DNA from: Gemmatimonadota bacterium
GTDB lineage: Bacteria > Gemmatimonadota > Gemmatimonadetes > Gemmatimonadales > Gemmatimonadaceae
Length of the DNA: 62,120 nucleotides
Direction of reading: 5' to 3'
Assembly: GCA_021324635.1 (NCBI GenBank)
Contig: JAJPIS010000110.1
Coordinates: forward strand, 1 to 62,120
The notes beneath the pieces were generated by a model. The model searched no databases. It had not been told where the DNA came from and worked only from the letters and a program-made list of their open reading frames with translations. This document shows positions 57,623 to 62,120 of this stretch, piece by piece. The number at the start of each line of letters is the position of its first letter. Within the stretch, counting starts at the first letter, position 1. Position numbers and translations under genes: made by a program.

Positions 57623-58609
57623 ATGGGCCTCTTCGATCGCTTGTCCACGCTCCTCAGATCGAATATCAACGATCTCATCTCCTCGGCCGAGAACCCCGAG
57701 AAGATGCTCAATCAGATCATCGTCGACATGCGCTCGCAGTTGGTCAAGGCGAAGCAGCAGGTTGCGGCGGCGATCGCCGATGAGAAGCGCCTGCGCGACC
57801 AGGCGGACGCCGAGCTCCGGCAGGCGCAGGACTGGGAGAACCGCGCCGTGCTCGCCGTGCGGGAATCGCGCGACGACCTCGCCAAGCAGGCGCTCGTGCG
57901 GCAGAACGAGCACATGACGCACGGGCAGGCGCTCGAGCAGACCTGGCACGCCCACCGCGAGGAGACGGAAAAGCTCAAGAACGCGCTCCGCGATCTCAAC
58001 GACAAGATCGAGGAGGCGAAGCGAAAGAAGAACCTCCTGATCGCGCGTCAGCGGCGGGCGCAGGCGCAGAAGCGCATCGCCGAGACCATGTCGGCGCTGT
58101 CGGAGAAGTCGGCGTTCGAGGCGTTCGCGCGGATGGAGGAGCGGATCGATCAGAGCGAGCGGCAGATTCGCGCGTCGGTCGAGATCGACGAGGAGTTCAC
58201 GGGCGACCGCCTGGCGAAGGACTTCAAGCAGTTGGAGCAGTCCGCCGGCGCCAACGACGCCGAGTTCCGGCTGCTCCAGCTCAAGCAGCAGATGGGGCTC
58301 CTGGGGAGCGGCGGCGGTGCGCCGGCGAAGCAACTCGGGGCAGGGGCCCCGGACGCCGCTGGCGCCCGCGCGCTGCCGGGCGGCGTCCCCGCGAGAGCGG
58401 CCGGAGACCAGGGTTCGGCGAGCGGCGGCGCCGGCGCGGGGCGGGGCGGCGCGACAGGCGGCGCAGCGGGGGGCGCAGCGGGCGGTGCAACCGGCGGCCC
58501 GGCGGCTGGTGGGCGCGTCGGCGCCGCTGGCGTGGAGGAGGGGGCCGGCCACGACGGCGATGGGATTCCGATGGCCGACGTCGAGGAGCTTCCTGACGGG
58601 CATCAGTAG
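57623..58609 (+). CDS. pspA: PspA/IM30 family membrane-stress protein
   Basis: 328 residues. Start MGLFDRLSTLLRSNINDLIS is the amphipathic helix that binds membranes. Long coiled-coil helices follow to about 215 (AENPEKMLNQIIVDMRSQL, ADAELRQAQDWENRAVLAV, LEQSAGANDAEFRLLQLK). The remaining 110 residues are a Gly/Ala-rich tail absent from model PspA proteins. Forms ESCRT-III-like assemblies that protect membranes. Confidence 0.93.
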   Translation: MGLFDRLSTLLRSNINDLISSAENPEKMLNQIIVDMRSQLVKAKQQVAAAIADEKRLRDQADAELRQAQDWENRAVLAVRESRDDLAKQALVRQNEHMTHGQALEQTWHAHREETEKLKNALRDLNDKIEEAKRKKNLLIARQRRAQAQKRIAETMSALSEKSAFEAFARMEERIDQSERQIRASVEIDEEFTGDRLAKDFKQLEQSAGANDAEFRLLQLKQQMGLLGSGGGAPAKQLGAGAPDAAGARALPGGVPARAAGDQGSASGGAGAGRGGATGGAAGGAAGGATGGPAAGGRVGAAGVEEGAGHDGDGIPMADVEELPDGHQ

Positions 58610-58654
58610 GCCGCGGAGGCTGGACCGTCGACAGTCCGCGCCCGGGGGCGGGTG

Positions 58655-59854
58655 ATGGCCGCCGGTCCACGCACGGCGCGGCCGCGGATCGGCCGCGTGC
58701 TGGCGGCCGTGGTGTTGACGGCGCTCGCGCTCTGGATCGTCAGCGCGACCGCCAACGTCTTCCTGCTGCTCTTCCTCGCCATCCTCGGTGCGCTCTATCT
58801 GGGGGCGCTCCGCGACTACTTCATCCGGCGGCTCCATCTCCCCGACATCATCGCCTTCGGCCTGGCGGTGGTGCTCACCGCCGGGGCGGGCGTCGGGATG
58901 GTGTGGCTGCTCGTACCGCCGGTGATCGCCCAGACGCAGGGACTGATCGCGAACCTTCCGGCGCAGCTCCAGGCGTGGGACGCCGGGCTCACGCGGGCGC
59001 TGACCCGGCTCCCGGGGACGGCCGCCTTCGTCGCCAAGCTCGGGCCCCATCCGCTGCTCGGTCCGGCGTCCGATTACCTCACCGGCCGGCTCCCGTCGCT
59101 CTTCGGGGACGTGTCGAAGCGGGTGCTCTCGACGCTCGAGGCCGTGGTCGCCGTCTTCACCGTCGTCGTGATGAGCATCTATCTCGCCCTGTATCCGGGC
59201 GTGTATCGGGAGTGGGTGATCGTCCTCTTCCCGCCCGTGCACCGCGACATCGCCCGGGACGTGCTCTCGGGGCTCGGCGAGACGTTGCGCGCGTACATTG
59301 TCGGGCAGCTCGCATCGATGATCATCCTGGGCGGGCTCACGGCGATCGGCCTGGCGGCGGTCGGTGTCCCCTACTGGCTCACCTTCGGGGTCTTCAGCGG
59401 GCTCGCCGCGCTCGTCCCGGTGTTCGGGGTCCTGCTCGCGACGACGCTCCCGGCGCTGTTCGTGATCGGCGGTCCCGACGGCCTGTCGCGCGCGCTGCTC
59501 GTCGTCGGAGTGGGGATGCTGGTCCACATCGTGGCCGGCAATCTCGTCTCGCCGCTCATCTTCTCGAAGAAAGTCGACCTGCCCCCCGTGCTGTCGATCA
59601 TTGCCGTCCTGATCGCCGGGGAGTTGCTCGGCCCGTTGGGGCTCGTGGTCGCGGTGCCGCTCCTCGCGGCCATCATGGTGGTCGTCCGGCGGATCCTGAT
59701 CGAGCGGATCTACGAGGGTCGTGGCTTCCGCCGCGCGGTCCGCGACCGGACCCTCGTCCTGCGGGTGCCCGTCCCCGACGGTGGCGTCTGGCTCCCCGAC
59801 CCGTCGGCCCCGCCGGTCGATCTGGTGGCGCTCTCGGAACACGCCGGCGACTGA
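58655..59854 (+). CDS. AI-2E transporter-family permease
   Basis: 399 residues from ATG 58655. Eight or so hydrophobic helices with the family's long amphipathic segment (about 105-160) and conserved IVGQLASMIILGGLTAIG, GVPYWLTFGVFSGLAALVPVFG and SPLIFSKKVDLPPVLSIIAV. Members export autoinducer-2, sodium or other solutes; no substrate can be set. It follows pspA by 45 bp. Confidence 0.87.
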   Translation: MAAGPRTARPRIGRVLAAVVLTALALWIVSATANVFLLLFLAILGALYLGALRDYFIRRLHLPDIIAFGLAVVLTAGAGVGMVWLLVPPVIAQTQGLIANLPAQLQAWDAGLTRALTRLPGTAAFVAKLGPHPLLGPASDYLTGRLPSLFGDVSKRVLSTLEAVVAVFTVVVMSIYLALYPGVYREWVIVLFPPVHRDIARDVLSGLGETLRAYIVGQLASMIILGGLTAIGLAAVGVPYWLTFGVFSGLAALVPVFGVLLATTLPALFVIGGPDGLSRALLVVGVGMLVHIVAGNLVSPLIFSKKVDLPPVLSIIAVLIAGELLGPLGLVVAVPLLAAIMVVVRRILIERIYEGRGFRRAVRDRTLVLRVPVPDGGVWLPDPSAPPVDLVALSEHAGD

Positions 59855-59873
59855 GCGGCTTCATATTTCGCCG

Positions 59874-61400
59874 ATGGCCGAGTTCCGCCTCTACAACACG
59901 ATGAGCCGTACGATCGAGCCGTTCGCGCCGGCGGATGGCTCGACCGTGCGCATGTACACGTGTGGCCCGACCGTGTACAACGCGGCCCACCTCGGGAATT
60001 TCCGCACCTTTCTGTTCGAGGATCTCCTTCGCCGCGCGCTCCAGCTCCGGGGCTGGCACGTCAGGCAGGTGATGAACCTGACCGACGTCGACGACAAGAT
60101 CATCGACAAGGCAGCGGCCCTCGGCACGACCATCGACGCCGTCACGGCGCCCGTGATCACGCGCTTCCACGAGGATCGGCGCTACCTGAAGATCCAGGAC
60201 GCCGAGGCCTACCCGCGGGCGACCGACTACATCGCGGCGATGATCGACCTGGTCGCCCGGCTGCTCGACCGCGGGCTCGCCTACCAGGCGGACGACCGGT
60301 CGGTGTACTTCGCGATCGGCCGCTTCCCGGGGTACGGTCGGCTCTCGCACCTCGACCGGCGCGAGATCAAGGCGGGGGCCCGGGTTGCCCAGGACGATTA
60401 CACCAAGGAGAACGCGCAGGACTTCGCCCTCTGGAAGGCGGCCAAGCCCGAGGATGAGCGGGTCGGCGCCGCCTGGGATGCGCCCTGGGGGCGGGGGCGT
60501 CCCGGCTGGCATCTCGAGTGCTCGGCGATGGCGCTCTCCCTGCTCGGCGAGACGCTGGACCTCCACTGCGGCGCGGTGGACCTGATCTTCCCGCACCACG
60601 AGGACGAGATCGCGCAGTCCGAGGGGGCGACCGGCCGGACCTTCGCCCGGCACTGGTGCCACGGCGAGTTCCTGCTGACCGACGGCGTCAAGATGGCGAA
60701 GCGGGTCGGCAACGTGCGCACCGTGGCCGATCTCCGCGCCGAGCGCATCTCGGCGGCGGCCGTGCGCCACGTCATGTACAACACCCACTATCGGCAGGAG
60801 CTCAACCTGTCCGAGGCGGCGCTCGAGGCGTCGCGCCGGGGCGTGCTCCGCCTCCGGGAGCTCGCCGACCGGCTCGACGCGCCCACCACCGTCGGCGGCA
60901 CGGTGGCCATGGCGGCGGCCGTCGACGAGCTGGAGCAACGGGTGCGGGGGGCGCTGTTCGACGACCTCAACGCCCCCCAGGCGCTCGCCGCCGTGTTCGA
61001 TTTCGTCCACGGCGCGAACGCCGACCTCGATCGCCGCGGCCAGGACCGGGCCGCGATCGACGCCGCGCGACGCGGGCTCGAGTTCATCGAGACGGCGCTG
61101 GGCATCGTGCCGGACCCGCGGGCCGGGGGCGTGATCCGCTCCCGGGTCCCGGCGCTCGCGACCGGCGAGGCGGGAGACGCGGGCGAGACCGTCGGGACCG
61201 TGGGGGCCGGCGCAGATGGCGACGGCGAAGCGGACGCGGCCGTGCTTCGTGGGTGGGTCGAGGAGCGGCTCCAGGCGCGACGGGCGGCGCGCGAGCGGCG
61301 GGACTTCGCGGCGGCCGACGCCATCCGGGCCGAAGTCGAGGCCCGCGGAGTCACCATCCGGGACACCGGGGCCGGCACGACCTGGACGCTCGCCGGCTAG
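59874..61400 (+). CDS. cysS: Cysteinyl-tRNA synthetase
   Basis: 508 residues from ATG 59874. Class I landmarks: MYTCGPTVYNAAHLGN (zinc Cys and HIGH-type HLGN), GRPGWHLECSAMA, FPHHEDEIAQSEG and HWCHGEFLL for zinc, and KMAKRVGN as the KMSKS loop. A Gly/Asp/Ala-rich insert is near 440-460. Charges tRNA-Cys. Directly followed by the tRNA-tuf operon. Confidence 0.95.
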   Translation: MAEFRLYNTMSRTIEPFAPADGSTVRMYTCGPTVYNAAHLGNFRTFLFEDLLRRALQLRGWHVRQVMNLTDVDDKIIDKAAALGTTIDAVTAPVITRFHEDRRYLKIQDAEAYPRATDYIAAMIDLVARLLDRGLAYQADDRSVYFAIGRFPGYGRLSHLDRREIKAGARVAQDDYTKENAQDFALWKAAKPEDERVGAAWDAPWGRGRPGWHLECSAMALSLLGETLDLHCGAVDLIFPHHEDEIAQSEGATGRTFARHWCHGEFLLTDGVKMAKRVGNVRTVADLRAERISAAAVRHVMYNTHYRQELNLSEAALEASRRGVLRLRELADRLDAPTTVGGTVAMAAAVDELEQRVRGALFDDLNAPQALAAVFDFVHGANADLDRRGQDRAAIDAARRGLEFIETALGIVPDPRAGGVIRSRVPALATGEAGDAGETVGTVGAGADGDGEADAAVLRGWVEERLQARRAARERRDFAAADAIRAEVEARGVTIRDTGAGTTWTLAG

Positions 61401-61426
61401 ACTGCAAGCGTACGTCCGACAACGGC

Positions 61427-61455
61427 TTGACACTCCCGGCCGAGTCGGGTATCGT
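61427..61455 (+). promoter_or_regulatory. Promoter of the tRNA-tuf operon
   Basis: Consensus TTGACA (61427-61432), 17-bp spacer and TATCGT (61450-61455), predicting a start near 61462, about 22 nt before the first tRNA. This is the best -35 box seen in the window. Confidence 0.75.
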
Positions 61456-61483
61456 ACGAGTCTGGCGCAAAAACCCGCTGTGT

Positions 61484-61556
61484 GCCGACGTAGCTCAATT
61501 GGCAGAGCAGCTGATTTGTAATCAGCAGGTTGCGAGTTCGATTCTCGCCGTCGGCT
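61484..61556 (+). tRNA. tRNA-Thr (TGT)
   Basis: Acceptor GCCGACG pairs with CGTCGGC; the anticodon arm GCTGA-TTTGTAA-TCAGC carries TGT; T arm GCGAGTTCGATTCTCGC. CCA is not encoded. Confidence 0.96.
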
Positions 61557-61599
61557 CTGTCGCGAGGGGCGGGGCCGACGGCGCGGGAGCTGGGATTGT

Positions 61600-61683
61600 G
61601 GTGGGGTACCCAAGCGGCCAACGGGAGCAGACTGTAAATCTGCCGGCTTCACGCCTTCGAAGGTTCGAATCCTTCCCCCACCA
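61600..61683 (+). tRNA. tRNA-Tyr (GTA)
   Basis: Acceptor GGTGGGG pairs with CCCCACC; anticodon arm GCAGA-CTGTAAA-TCTGC carries GTA; a long variable arm (about 84 nt total) is typical of tRNA-Tyr. CCA is not encoded. Confidence 0.95.
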
Positions 61684-61746
61684 CTCGGAAGGAACTCGGA
61701 GATCGGGAATCCGGCGGTCACCGAACGAGATGTGCAGGGGAGTGCC

Positions 61747-61819
61747 GCGGGAGTAGCTCAGTTGGTAGAGCGCAAGCCTTCCAAGCTTGATGTCGCGGGT
61801 TCGAGCCCCGTCTCCCGCT
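61747..61819 (+). tRNA. tRNA-Gly (TCC)
   Basis: Acceptor GCGGGAG pairs with CTCCCGC; anticodon arm CAAGC-CTTCCAA-GCTTG carries TCC. CCA is not encoded. Confidence 0.95.
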
Positions 61820-61887
61820 TCGGCGTGATGCGCCGACGAGACAGGAGTGAGGAGAAAGGAGAGAGGAGACGGAGAGGGGTCGCGGGC

Positions 61888-61960
61888 GCTCGCGTAGCTC
61901 AGTTGGTAGAGCACACCCTTGGTAAGGGTGAGGTCATCGGTTCAATCCCGATCGCGAGCT
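61888..61960 (+). tRNA. tRNA-Thr (GGT)
   Basis: Acceptor GCTCGCG pairs with CGCGAGC; anticodon arm CACCC-TTGGTAA-GGGTG carries GGT. It is 66 bp before tuf. CCA is not encoded. Confidence 0.95.
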
Positions 61961-61972
61961 TGCGCACCATGA

Positions 61973-62120
<148 letters not shown>

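Noticed and set aside
57551-59842. 763-residue minus-strand frame antisense to pspA and the permease
   Set aside because: Same kind of shadow, with repetitive Arg/Asp/His composition; the plus strand carries clear families.
60680-60720. Inactive CysRS because the KMSKS loop reads KMAKR
   Set aside because: The first lysine and overall loop are kept and all zinc ligands are present; variation at this loop is tolerated among class I synthetases.

Overview
The window is about 62 kb of very GC-rich bacterial chromosome, densely coded on both strands with short gaps. Several traits together suggest the phylum Gemmatimonadota: many secreted proteins whose signal peptides end in AQ-type cleavage sites, a BlaI/BlaR1/HEAT-repeat group, DUF4342, V4R and YbjN-type proteins, a Ccm cytochrome c set with a Cys-type CcmE, and a bacterial topoisomerase IB. 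This assignment is inference from gene content and was not tested by a marker-gene tree. I see no prophage, insertion sequence or CRISPR array. The only mobile-looking DNA is a set of short palindromic repeats, densest between cutA and uvrA.

Layout. 1-2.8 kb: a helicase-like gene with degenerate motifs runs off the left edge, divergent from a PLP aminotransferase. 2.8-12.5 kb: a lipoprotein gene, then a tightly overlapping operon nurA-herA-(secreted protein)-sbcD/mre11-sbcC/rad50-GNAT, an archaeal-style DNA end-resection set. 12.5-15.1 kb: a secreted metallo-beta-lactamase-fold protein and an erythromycin-esterase-family protein. 15.1-19.3 kb: a BlaI repressor, a BlaR1-type membrane peptidase whose C-terminal half is HEAT repeats, and a separate secreted HEAT-repeat protein; matching operator-like sites lie before blaI and before the HEAT gene. 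19.3-22.5 kb: DUF4342, a small membrane protein, a 6S RNA gene with promoter and terminator, folE, an SDR and a Trm112-like protein. 22.5-26.6 kb (minus): TPR, ParA-like ATPase, lipoprotein and long-chain acyl-CoA ligase, overlapping one another. 26.7-35.8 kb: phosphoribosyltransferase; a minus-strand run of receiver, receiver-GGDEF, GAF, ligA and V4R; a TPR protein; thymidine phosphorylase. 35.8-41.6 kb: topoisomerase IB, enoyl-CoA hydratase and recF-dciA-gyrB. 41.7-45.7 kb: an ATPase/DUF4143 protein with an AT-rich upstream region, a DinB-like protein and glpK. 45.8-49.7 kb: ccmE-ccmF-ccmH-like and a CcmI-like zinc-ribbon protein. 49.7-53.1 kb (minus): cutA, TPR protein, ABC ATPase and permease. 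53.1-61.4 kb: repeat-rich gap, uvrA, YbjN-like, pspA, AI-2E-type permease and cysS. 61.4-62.1 kb: strong promoter, tRNA-Thr(TGT), Tyr(GTA), Gly(TCC), Thr(GGT) and the start of tuf, the same order as the thrU-tyrU-glyT-thrT-tufB operon of enterobacteria.

How parts may work together. NurA, HerA, Mre11 and Rad50 would open and resect double-strand breaks; UvrA, LigA, RecF, GyrB, DciA and topoisomerase IB add to a repair and replication theme. The BlaI-BlaR1/HEAT-HEAT group looks like a signal-controlled proteolytic switch in which HEAT repeats occupy the place of the usual beta-lactam sensor. The least familiar arrangements are this module, the degenerate helicase paralogue at the left edge, and the CcmE(CxxxY)/Tat-type CcmH pairing.
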